This document shows, in pieces, positions 12,129 to 18,185 of a DNA stretch of 18,185 nucleotides. The notes below the pieces were generated by a model. That model had not been told where the DNA came from. It saw only the letters and a list, made by a program, of their open reading frames with translations, and did not search any database. The DNA lies in assembly GCA_904420155.1 (NCBI GenBank), contig CAJFUH010000019.1, positions 1 through 18,185 on the forward strand, written 5' to 3'. Made by a program: the position numbers and the translations under genes. Source of the stretch: an uncultured Clostridia bacterium. Its GTDB lineage: Bacteria > Bacillota > Clostridia > Oscillospirales > Acutalibacteraceae. How positions within the stretch are numbered: position 1 is the first letter of the stretch; every line of letters begins with the position of its first letter.

Positions 12129-14486
12129 ATGACACGAGAGGAAAACAAAAAGGTAGCGAGATACGTCCCAACTTGCCAAGAAGGATTGAATACCGAGCAA
12201 GTAGAGGCGCGCATACAGGAGGGATTGGTTAATTACGACACAGATATCCCCACAAAATCTGTGGGTAGAATCATCCGTGACAATGTATGTACCCTCTTTA
12301 ATTTCATCAATGCAATACTGGCGGTGGCGGTTCTCCTAGTAGGGTCTTATAAAAACTTATTGTTTATGGGTGTCGTGTTGTGTAACATGGTGATAGGGAT
12401 TGTCCAAGAAATCCGTGCGAAACGCACCATTGACCGTTTATCCATTTTGTCTTCTACAAAAGCTAAAGTGGTGAGAAATTCCCAGATCCAGGAAGTAAGT
12501 ATCCATGATGTGGTGTTGGATGATGTGATAGAACTCTCCCACGGAAACCAGGTAGCCTCCGATTGTATCGTGCTCTCAGGGGAATGCGATGTCAATGAAT
12601 CAATGGTTACTGGGGAATCGGACGCTATCCATAAAAAAGAGGGGGATATGATCTTATCAGGCAGTTATTTGGTAAGCGGCCGCTGTAGGGCGCGGGTGGA
12701 ACATGTGGGAGAGGATAATTATGTATCCCACATTTCCAAAGGGGCAAAGTATCTCAAAAAAGTCCGCTCTGAGATTATGGAAGCTTTGCAGAAGATTATC
12801 AAAATTGTATCCATTCTCATTATTCCCATTGGACTATTGCTTTTTTGGAATCAGATGCGGGTAGAGGATAATACGGTCGCTCAGGCAGTGGTCAATAGTG
12901 TGGCCGCTTTGATCGGTATGATTCCAGAAGGATTGGTGTTGCTGACCAGTACTGTGCTGGCAGTCAGCGTTATTCGGCTTTCCCAACACAAGGTGCTGGT
13001 ACAGGAACTTTATTGTATTGAAGCGTTAGCACGGGTGGATGTGCTTTGCCTGGATAAGACGGGTACCATTACAGAAGGGCATATGGAATTGCATGAAGTC
13101 AAACCTTTTGGCGCTCACGATGCTGCTGAAGTGGAAGAAGCTTTACGGGCCTTATCCGCAGTGATAGAAGACGACAGCCCCACCTTTGCGGCTGTTTCCT
13201 CCCAGTATGGTGGAGGAAGCAACTGGAAAGCCGAACAGGTTGTCCCTTTTTCCTCGGAAAAAAAGTGGTCGGGGGCTCAGTTTCAAGAAAAGGGAAGTTA
13301 TGTGTTAGGGGCGCCGGAATTTGTGTTACGGGGAAAAACCAAACCCATTCAATCACAACTGGAGGAATATGCCCGTGAAAATCGCGTGCTGATCCTCGCT
13401 CATTCCCAGAACCCTTTTGAAGGAAGGGAGCTTCCCGCCCAGCTTCAGGTAATGGCGTTCCTGCTGATTCAAGACGTCATCCGTCCGGAAGCGGAACAGA
13501 CATTACGCTATTTTACAGAGCAAGGGGTACAGCTTAAAGTGATCTCCGGCGATAATCCTTTGACAGTGTTAAATATTGCCCGGCGTGCAGGTATGCCGGA
13601 GGCAGAAAAATACATAGACGCCTCCACATTGGATACGGAAGAGGACCTGAAACAAGCGGTGGAACAATATACCGTATTCGGACGCGTTACCCCCAATCAG
13701 AAAAAACAGATGGTACTGGCGCTAAAAGAACAGGGCCATACGGTGGCTATGACTGGGGACGGAGTCAACGACGTGCTGGCTCTCAAAGAGGCGGATTGCA
13801 GCGTGGCAATGGCTTCCGGCAGCGACGCCGCCCGCAATGTTTCTCAGTTGGTGCTGTTGGATTCCAGCTTTGCTTCTATGCCCAGAGTAGTGGCAGAAGG
13901 GCGCCGCTCCATCAATAATATCCAACGGTCCGCTTCCCTGTTTCTCGTTAAAACGATCTATTCTTTTGTATTATCCCTGCTGTTTGTGGTGCTGCCTTTT
14001 TCCTATCCCTTTATGCCCATTCAGCTTACTTTAATCAGTACATTGACCATAGGAATCCCATCTTTTGTGCTGGCGTTAGAACCCAATAAAGAGCGTATAA
14101 AAGGACAATTTTTAAAGAATGTCATCAGCAAAGCTTTACCGGGAGCGATTACTACTATTTTTAATGTGGTCGCCGTTACCGTACTTTCTGCTGTGTTGGA
14201 GATTCCTCCGGAGAATACCTCCACCATGTGTGTTGTACTCACGGGTTTTACAGGCCTTCTGTTGGTATTCCGGTTATGCCAGCCGTTCCATGTTATCCGG
14301 GGCCTGTTATTTGGGACAGTTACGGCGGGTATGCTGTTGGGGATTTTTGTATTCCACGATTTGTTCTCGCTGGTGGCCTTGACAGTGCCGCAGTTTTTAT
14401 GGTTGTTAGCCCTGTTGGTCGTGGCCTTTTTCCTTTTCCATGCCTTACTATATCTGTTGAATCGGATTTTGTTAGAAAAAAAGTAG
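12129..14486 (+). CDS. CtpE-like cation-transporting P-type ATPase
   Basis: This 785-residue membrane pump has every P-type ATPase motif: TGES in the actuator domain (161-164), phosphorylation site DKTGT with Asp309 (309-313) and GDGVND (543-548). The membrane motif before the phosphorylation domain reads MIPEGLVLLTS (264-274), and the segment VLVQELYCIEALARVDVLCLDKTGTIT closely follows the actinobacterial CtpE pattern; mycobacterial CtpE has been linked to calcium uptake. Two membrane helices precede TGES, two follow, and about six lie at the C-terminus from residue 600 on. The N-terminus (GLNTEQVEARIQEG) is the usual cation-ATPase N motif. There is no heavy-metal-binding domain or CPx motif, so a Ca2+/Mg2+/Mn2+-type substrate is more likely than Cu or Zn. 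The start is supported by AAAGGA (12112-12117). It is monocistronic and divergent from feo. Confidence 0.88.
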   Translation: MTREENKKVARYVPTCQEGLNTEQVEARIQEGLVNYDTDIPTKSVGRIIRDNVCTLFNFINAILAVAVLLVGSYKNLLFMGVVLCNMVIGIVQEIRAKRTIDRLSILSSTKAKVVRNSQIQEVSIHDVVLDDVIELSHGNQVASDCIVLSGECDVNESMVTGESDAIHKKEGDMILSGSYLVSGRCRARVEHVGEDNYVSHISKGAKYLKKVRSEIMEALQKIIKIVSILIIPIGLLLFWNQMRVEDNTVAQAVVNSVAALIGMIPEGLVLLTSTVLAVSVIRLSQHKVLVQELYCIEALARVDVLCLDKTGTITEGHMELHEVKPFGAHDAAEVEEALRALSAVIEDDSPTFAAVSSQYGGGSNWKAEQVVPFSSEKKWSGAQFQEKGSYVLGAPEFVLRGKTKPIQSQLEEYARENRVLILAHSQNPFEGRELPAQLQVMAFLLIQDVIRPEAEQTLRYFTEQGVQLKVISGDNPLTVLNIARRAGMPEAEKYIDASTLDTEEDLKQAVEQYTVFGRVTPNQKKQMVLALKEQGHTVAMTGDGVNDVLALKEADCSVAMASGSDAARNVSQLVLLDSSFASMPRVVAEGRRSINNIQRSASLFLVKTIYSFVLSLLFVVLPFSYPFMPIQLTLISTLTIGIPSFVLALEPNKERIKGQFLKNVISKALPGAITTIFNVVAVTVLSAVLEIPPENTSTMCVVLTGFTGLLLVFRLCQPFHVIRGLLFGTVTAGMLLGIFVFHDLFSLVALTVPQFLWLLALLVVAFFLFHALLYLLNRILLEKK

Positions 14487-14498
14487 AAGAAAGAATTA

Positions 14499-14541
14499 AA
14501 AAGGCGATTCCTGCGAACATAAAACGCGGGAATCGCCTTTT
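14499..14541. terminator. Bidirectional terminator between the P-ATPase and GNAT genes
   Basis: Arms 14499-14515 and 14525-14541 pair over 17 bp with one G-U wobble around a nine-base loop. The plus strand ends in TTTT and the minus strand continues TTTTTAATTCTTT, so it can end both the ATPase transcript and the convergent acetyltransferase transcript. It starts 12 bases after the ATPase stop. Confidence 0.85.
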
Positions 14542-14656
14542 GGCATAGAAGACCAGCATGATTGTAGTTTTCTTCTTTAAGGAGAAAGCTTTAAACATTT
14601 TTCTCAAAGAATACAGTCTTTCGGTCAATTAAGCGCTCTGATTGTGCTGTGAATAC

Positions 14657-15061
14657 CTACAATCGTTTGGAGAGAATGACCTCAAACGGTTCTTTTTCCG
14701 GAAGGAAACCGCCGATAATCCGATAGCCTAACTTGACATAAAAGTGCTGGCTGTACTCGTTGGATGGTGTAGAAGTCATCACAAAGGGATATTCCCATAC
14801 TTTCATATTCCTCTCCCAATGATCCAACAGAGCTTTTCCGTATCCCTTTCCCCGGTTTTTTTCTAATACATATAACATGTTCAAAAATGGCGTGTTGTCC
14901 CAGAAAAGCTGATAGCGTAACCAGCCGAGAAAGTCTCCTTTTTCCTCCGCAATATATACACGGTTGAGAGGAATAATATGGGTGAGTTCGGTCTTGCTGA
15001 TATGCTTATCGTATAGTGATAAAATAGGAATATCCTTAACTGCGGCCAAACGGATCTTCAT
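14657..15061 (-). CDS. GNAT-family N-acetyltransferase
   Basis: This 134-residue protein has the GCN5-related acetyltransferase fold, which transfers an acetyl group from acetyl-CoA to an amine. The order is N-terminal strand and helix (MKIRLAAVKDIPILSLYDKHI), central strands with VYIAEEKGDFLGWLRY (35-50), then LNMLYVLEKNRGKGYGKALLDHWE (60-83) containing the acetyl-CoA loop RGKGYG (70-75), and a C-terminal TPSNEYSQHFYVKLGYRIIGG (98-118) with the family's FY..LGY motif. The frame extends upstream to 15130, but the ATG at 15061 has GGAAGGGAG at good spacing and begins the fold, so it is used. The substrate is unknown. It is a single-gene unit, divergent from the thiamine operon. Confidence 0.88.
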   Translation of the reverse strand: MKIRLAAVKDIPILSLYDKHISKTELTHIIPLNRVYIAEEKGDFLGWLRYQLFWDNTPFLNMLYVLEKNRGKGYGKALLDHWERNMKVWEYPFVMTSTPSNEYSQHFYVKLGYRIIGGFLPEKEPFEVILSKRL

Positions 15062-15291
15062 GGTATGATTTCTCCCTTCCTTTACAAAATATTTCAAGAT
15101 GATCGAATGGAAAATACAATATCTCTCCAATCTATTTTGATATCTTGCATTTCTCTAGTGACTACTGTTAAAAATCTTTTCGATATCAAACTTATATGTT
15201 ATACTACCATACAAAATTTCACTATACAAGGTTTTGATACATGTAGGAGTACAATCATACATCATTTAAATGAGGATAAACGCTTGCTCAA
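15062..15291. other. AT-rich spacer between the divergent GNAT gene and thiamine operon
   Basis: No gene is seen here. It must hold the GNAT promoter on the minus strand, but I find only weak candidates. An inverted repeat TTTGATATC (15136-15144) / GATATCAAA (15182-15190), with arms separated by 37 bases, is the only visible structure. Confidence 0.45.
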
Positions 15292-15320
15292 TTGACGAAA
15301 CCAAACAGGCGTGCTATAAT
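15292..15320 (+). promoter_or_regulatory. Promoter of the thiamine salvage operon
   Basis: TTGACG (15292-15297) is followed after exactly 17 bases by a perfect TATAAT (15315-15320). The expected start, near 15327, falls just before the first conserved stem of the TPP riboswitch. Confidence 0.85.
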
Positions 15321-15328
15321 AAAAACCA

Positions 15329-15418
15329 ATGCAGGGGAGCCCGTTCAACAGGGCTGAGAGGAAGTAAAAGAGGCTTCGACCCTTTACCTGATGTGGGTAA
15401 TGCCAACGAAGGGAGCAA
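15329..15418 (+). promoter_or_regulatory. TPP riboswitch (THI element)
   Basis: The segment carries the thi-box signatures in order: GGGGAGCCC (15333-15341), GGGCTGAGAG (15351-15360), CGACCCTTTACCTGATGTGG (15377-15396), GGTAATGCCAACGAAGGGAG (15396-15415). These form the two arms of the thiamine-pyrophosphate aptamer: the CTGAGA arm binds the pyrimidine ring and the second arm binds the pyrophosphate. The GTAATGCCAACGAAGGGA end is close to the consensus GATAATACCAGCGTAGGGA. It sits between a strong promoter and a terminator and should shut down the downstream operon when TPP is plentiful. Confidence 0.95.
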
Positions 15419-15430
15419 ACAACAAACTTC

Positions 15431-15468
15431 AAGAGGTATGCCTGAATGGAGCATATCTCTTTCTTTTT
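15431..15468 (+). terminator. Riboswitch-controlled intrinsic terminator before thiW
   Basis: AAGAGGTATGC (15431-15441) pairs with GCATATCTCTT (15451-15461) over 11 bp, with one G-U wobble, around a nine-base loop, and is followed by TTTCTTTTT. It begins 13 bases after the aptamer and ends at the thiW ribosome site. AGGTA (15434-15438) inside the left arm can pair with TACCT (15385-15389) inside the aptamer, a possible antiterminator contact. This points to TPP-dependent transcription termination. Confidence 0.7.
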
Positions 15469-15482
15469 GGGAGGAGAAGAGG

Positions 15483-16001
15483 ATGAATTCCGTCAAACGG
15501 TTAGCTGTGGCAGGAATTTTGGTTGCGATTGGAGTAGTATGCTCCCCGTTAGCCATTCCGGTGGGGGCTTCAAAATGCTTTCCCATTCAGCATATGATCA
15601 ATATTTTAGCTGGCGTGTTGCTGGGACCGGCTTATGCTGTAGGCATGGCTTTTGTCACTTCACTGCTGCGCGTGCTCTTTGGCATGGGTACATTGCTGGC
15701 GTTCCCCGGCAGCATGGTGGGAGCTTTATGCTGTGGCCTTTTGTATCGGTTTACCCAAAAACTTCCGCTAGCCTATGTGGGCGAAATTGTAGGGACTAGT
15801 GTCTTGGGGGGGCTGGCGGCGTATCCCATCGCGGCGTTTGTTATGGGAAAAGAAGCCGCTTTATTTGCTTACGTGTTGCCCTTTTTTGTCAGTACCGCAG
15901 GAGGGGCAACCATTGCCATTCTATTTTTGGCGGCTCTTAAGCGCACAAAGGCGTTTGACACCGTACAGCGTGTGGTAGCAAATAAAGGAAGGAAATGCTG
16001 A
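15483..16001 (+). CDS. thiW: ThiW, hydroxyethylthiazole ECF transporter S component
   Basis: This 172-residue hydrophobic protein matches ThiW, the substrate-binding membrane subunit of an energy-coupling-factor transporter for the thiazole precursor of thiamine. It begins MNSVKRLAVAGILVAIGVVCSPLAIPVGASKCFPIQHMINILAGVLLGP, with the conserved GA-K-FP-QH segment (about 29-38), and has about five to six membrane helices ending near residue 155. The energizing EcfA/EcfT units are not here and are probably shared from elsewhere in the genome. A longer frame from 15270 would run through the riboswitch and terminator and is rejected. The ATG at 15483 has GGGAGGAG (15469-15476) six bases upstream. 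It is the first gene of the operon, and its stop overlaps the thiM start. Confidence 0.92.
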   Translation: MNSVKRLAVAGILVAIGVVCSPLAIPVGASKCFPIQHMINILAGVLLGPAYAVGMAFVTSLLRVLFGMGTLLAFPGSMVGALCCGLLYRFTQKLPLAYVGEIVGTSVLGGLAAYPIAAFVMGKEAALFAYVLPFFVSTAGGATIAILFLAALKRTKAFDTVQRVVANKGRKC

Positions 16002-16834
16002 TGAGTAACGATTTATCCGCCGTGGTGCAGCGGACAATAGAAAAAGGGCCGTTGGTACATGCTATTACAAACTCGATCACGATCAACGACTGTGCCAATA
16101 TAATCCTAGCGGGAGGGGGACGTCCTACCATGGCGGAAAGCCCGGAGGAAGCGGAGGAAATCACCGCTTGTGCAGACGCTTTGGTGCTTAACTTAGGGAA
16201 TCCTTCTCCAGAAAAAATAAAGGCCATGCTGTTGGCGGGACGGGAGGCGAATCGTCAAGGAATACCTGTGGTGTTTGATCCAGTAGGAGTAGGGGCTTCC
16301 CGCTTTCGCATGAAAGCAGCGGCAGATTTACTGGGAAATATACGACTGTCTATTATCCGGGGAAATGCATCGGAATTGCGTTATCTTGCTCAGGGACAAA
16401 AAAGTACAAGCGGGGTAGACGCCGGCAAGGACGATCGTGTGACAGAACAGAATCTTTCTGAATGGATAACGCAGCTTCAAGGATTAAGCGCTCGATGGGG
16501 AGCGGTGACGGTGGTCTCCGGAGAATGGGATGTGGTAGCGGATGCCTCTCATAGCTGTATTTTACACAATGGGCACTCCATGATGAGAAAGATCACGGGT
16601 TCCGGCTGTATGCTTTCCGCCCTCATGGGGACATACTGCGGGGGAAATCCAGGCGATCCTTTTGCCGCTGCGGTAGCCGCCTCCGGTGTGATGGGAATCA
16701 GCGGGGAACGAGCATATCGAAACGTCCAAAAACAAGGCGGCGGCACAAGCTCTTTTCGGATAGCATTAATTGACGCGGTCAGCCAAATACAAGATACTCA
16801 TTGGGAGGAGGAATTGCATTTTGCATATCGATAG
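16001..16834 (+). CDS. thiM: Hydroxyethylthiazole kinase
   Basis: This 277-residue ribokinase-like enzyme phosphorylates 4-methyl-5-(2-hydroxyethyl)thiazole, allowing salvage of the thiazole half of thiamine. Motifs: GPLVHAITNSITINDCANIILAGGGRP near the start (16-42), PVVFDPVGVGAS (89-100), IIRGNASEL (118-126), VVSGEWDVV (171-179) and the anion-hole loop ITGSGCMLSALMG with Cys203 (198-210). All are standard for ThiM and the length is normal. An ATG at 15995 is in frame, but the AAAGGAAGG site (15984-15992) is too close to it. The ATG at 16001, overlapping the thiW stop as TGATG, has better spacing and is preferred. It partners ThiW, which supplies its substrate. Confidence 0.95.
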   Translation: MSNDLSAVVQRTIEKGPLVHAITNSITINDCANIILAGGGRPTMAESPEEAEEITACADALVLNLGNPSPEKIKAMLLAGREANRQGIPVVFDPVGVGASRFRMKAAADLLGNIRLSIIRGNASELRYLAQGQKSTSGVDAGKDDRVTEQNLSEWITQLQGLSARWGAVTVVSGEWDVVADASHSCILHNGHSMMRKITGSGCMLSALMGTYCGGNPGDPFAAAVAASGVMGISGERAYRNVQKQGGGTSSFRIALIDAVSQIQDTHWEEELHFAYR

Positions 16835-17462
16835 CACCTCTTTATTACTATATGCAGTTACTGATCGTACCTGGCTGTATGGGAAAAAATTGGCGGATCA
16901 GGTGGAAGAGAGTATCCGTGGGGGAGTAACTTTTGTACAGCTCCGGGAAAAAAACCTGTCTCTTAACCAGTTTGTGGAACAAGCCCAGGAGGTCAAAAAA
17001 GTGACTGACTATTATCATATCCCTTTCGTCATCAACGATAATGTTCAGGTAGCCCAAATAGTGGACGCCGATGGGGTTCATGTAGGCCAGGGGGATCAAT
17101 CCCCTAAAGAAATCCGGGCGCTTTTGGGGCCGGACAAAATTATTGGGGTCACTGCGAAGACTGTAGAACAGGCCCGGAAAGCCCAACAAGACGGCGCTTC
17201 CTATTTAGGGGTGGGAGCGGCGTTTGCTACTTCCACGAAACGGGATGCCGTCACCATTCCCCGGGAACGTTATTGGGAAATTACCCAAAGCGTGGATATT
17301 CCAGTGGTAGCGATCGGCGGCATCCATGAGGGAAATATCCTGCAATTACAAGGAAGCGGCATTGCCGGAGTGGCGGTAGTTTCAGCCCTTTTCGCACAGC
17401 CGGATATCGGCAAGGCGGCCCGCCGGTTGCGTGAGCTGGCGGAACAGGTGGCCAAACAATGA
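16821..17462 (+). CDS. thiE: Thiamine-phosphate synthase
   Basis: This 213-residue TIM-barrel enzyme joins hydroxymethylpyrimidine diphosphate and thiazole phosphate into thiamine phosphate. Motifs include TFVQLREKNL (37-46) for the pyrimidine diphosphate site, FVINDNVQVA (69-78), GVHVGQGDQS (85-94) with the Mg-binding Asp92, GVTAKT (109-114), YLGVGAAFATSTKRDA (128-143) and VVAIGGI (162-168) for the thiazole phosphate. An in-frame ATG at 16770 lies deep inside thiM and would add 17 unrelated residues. The TTG at 16821 has GGAGG (16807-16811) nine bases upstream and begins at the expected place, so TTG is chosen. It overlaps the end of thiM by 14 bases, and its stop overlaps the next start. 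Confidence 0.95.
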   Translation: MHIDSTSLLLYAVTDRTWLYGKKLADQVEESIRGGVTFVQLREKNLSLNQFVEQAQEVKKVTDYYHIPFVINDNVQVAQIVDADGVHVGQGDQSPKEIRALLGPDKIIGVTAKTVEQARKAQQDGASYLGVGAAFATSTKRDAVTIPRERYWEITQSVDIPVVAIGGIHEGNILQLQGSGIAGVAVVSALFAQPDIGKAARRLRELAEQVAKQ

Positions 17463-18139
17463 AATACAGGGGCGTGATTTTTGACTTGGATGGGACGCTG
17501 CTGGACACTATGGGAATGTGGGAGAATGTGGGCCGGACCTATTTACAGCAGGAAGGGATCAATCCACCGGAAGACTTATCCCAAAGGCTGCGCTCTTTGA
17601 GCTTTGCCCAGGCGGCGGAGCTTTTTCAAGAAGAATTTGGGATTTGCAAACCTCTTGCACAAATGGTAGAAGAAATTCACAGGATTCCACAGGAGCAGTA
17701 TCGGAAATACGTGCCCTTGAAATCGGGAGTAAAAGCGTTACTCAAGGCATTGGAAACCCAGGGCATTCCATTGTGTGTGGCTACCGAAACCGACCGGAAT
17801 TCAGCGGAATCTGCTTTAAAAAGGCTTGGCATCCGAGACAGTTTCTGTTTTGTTCTTAGTTGCCGGGAGATAGGAGTGGGAAAAACAGATCCTCTTATTT
17901 ATCAGGAAGCAGCAAAAAGGATGGGCGCTACGCCGGAAGAAACTCTGATAATCGAGGATAGCTTTTATAGCGTTTGTACGGCCAAGCGAGCGGGATTTCC
18001 TGTAGCCGCGGTGTATGACGCATCCTCTGCTCCGGATTGGCAAAATATTCAGTCTATCAGTGATATGTGGGTAGATTCTTTAGAAAAACTGATACCCCTT
18101 ATTATCCCTCAGATAAGACAGGAGGAAAAACAATCATGA
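17459..18139 (+). CDS. HAD-superfamily phosphatase of the thiamine operon
   Basis: This 226-residue haloacid dehalogenase-like hydrolase is of the beta-phosphoglucomutase/phosphatase type. Motif I is VIFDLDGTLLDT (6-17) with nucleophile Asp9 and acid/base Asp11, followed by a helical cap (about 18-85). Motif II is CVATETD with Thr109 (106-112), motif III is Lys142 in GVGKTDP, and motif IV is IIEDSFY with Asp167 (164-170). All catalytic residues are present, so it should be active. Its ATG overlaps the thiE stop (ATGA) and its stop overlaps thiD, so it is a tightly coupled member of the thiamine salvage operon. Plausible substrates are thiamine phosphate, hydroxymethylpyrimidine phosphate or thiazole phosphate. 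The context favours thiamine-pathway dephosphorylation, but the sequence alone cannot decide. Confidence 0.85.
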   Translation: MKYRGVIFDLDGTLLDTMGMWENVGRTYLQQEGINPPEDLSQRLRSLSFAQAAELFQEEFGICKPLAQMVEEIHRIPQEQYRKYVPLKSGVKALLKALETQGIPLCVATETDRNSAESALKRLGIRDSFCFVLSCREIGVGKTDPLIYQEAAKRMGATPEETLIIEDSFYSVCTAKRAGFPVAAVYDASSAPDWQNIQSISDMWVDSLEKLIPLIIPQIRQEEKQS

Positions 18140-18185
18140 AGAAAGTGTTGACCATAGCGGGATCGGATTGCAGCGGCGGCGCTGG
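18136..18185 (+). CDS. thiD: ThiD, hydroxymethylpyrimidine (phosphate) kinase, N-terminus only
   Basis: Only the first 16 codons are in the window, reading MKKVLTIAGSDCSGGA. The TIAGSDCSGGAG start is the hallmark of ThiD, the kinase that makes hydroxymethylpyrimidine diphosphate for ThiE. AGGAGG (18119-18124) precedes the ATG at good spacing, and the start overlaps the HAD gene stop. The gene runs off the window end, so length and intactness are unknown. Confidence 0.9.
   Translation, partial: MKKVLTIAGSDCSGGA

Noticed and set aside
14560..14664. GATTGTAG / CTACAATC inverted repeat near the GNAT stop
   Set aside because: The arms are only 8 bp, about 90 bases apart, with one arm inside the coding end. 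This is expected by chance, and a much better terminator lies nearby.
15270..15482. N-terminal extension of thiW
   Set aside because: The extended frame would translate the promoter, the TPP aptamer and the terminator. The ATG at 15483 has a strong ribosome site.
1..18185. Mobile element, phage, CRISPR, toxin-antitoxin or tRNA content
   Set aside because: I saw no transposase, integrase, repeat-spacer array, toxin-antitoxin pair or cloverleaf sequence. The genes are standard chromosomal families.

Overview
The window reads as a chromosomal segment of a low-to-mid GC Firmicute, most likely an anaerobic member of the Clostridia (an Oscillospiraceae-like genome is my best guess). The reasons are strong AGGAGG-type ribosome sites, near-consensus sigma-A promoters with 17-bp spacers, intrinsic terminators, an FeoAB system with a small Cys-rich partner, a CtpE-type P-ATPase, an ECF-type thiazole transporter under a TPP riboswitch, and peroxide defence without catalase. 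I see no tRNA, rRNA, CRISPR array, insertion sequence or phage gene. Almost all of the window is ordinary housekeeping or nutrient-uptake sequence. I did not find a convincing new multi-gene system, but several genes and sites depart from their families.

Layout. 1-495 (+) is the 3' part of an FtsX/MacB-type ABC permease. 496-1011 holds a weak orphan ORF and the ahpC promoter with a long inverted repeat. 1012-3228 (+) is a peroxiredoxin operon: ahpC followed by an AhpF whose domain order is reversed (thioredoxin-reductase module first, AhpF N-terminal-type module last), ended by a long hairpin. 3599-4012 (-) is a lone PH-domain protein with a cre-like palindrome upstream. 4136-9005 (-) is a three-gene operon: a Ppx/GppA-HD protein with altered catalytic motifs, polyphosphate kinase ppk1, and a 6-phosphofructokinase with mixed ATP/PPi signature residues. 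9215-11647 (-) is the ferrous iron operon feoA-feoB-Cys-rich membrane protein. 12129-14486 (+), divergent from feo, is a CtpE-like cation P-type ATPase. 14657-15061 (-) is a GNAT acetyltransferase convergent with it and sharing a bidirectional terminator. 15292-18185 (+) is a thiamine salvage operon: promoter, TPP riboswitch with terminator, thiW, thiM, thiE, a HAD phosphatase and the start of thiD, cut by the window end.

How the genes fit together. AhpC and the AhpF-like flavoprotein form a complete peroxide-reducing pair. Ppk makes polyphosphate and shares an operon with a Ppx relative and a PFK, linking phosphate storage to glycolytic flux. FeoA, FeoB and the small Cys-rich protein import Fe(II). 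In the thiamine operon, ThiW imports hydroxyethylthiazole, ThiM phosphorylates it, ThiD supplies the pyrimidine diphosphate, ThiE joins them to thiamine phosphate, and the HAD enzyme may act on thiamine phosphate or a precursor. Stop/start overlaps (thiW/thiM, thiM/thiE, thiE/HAD, HAD/thiD, feoA/feoB) indicate translational coupling.
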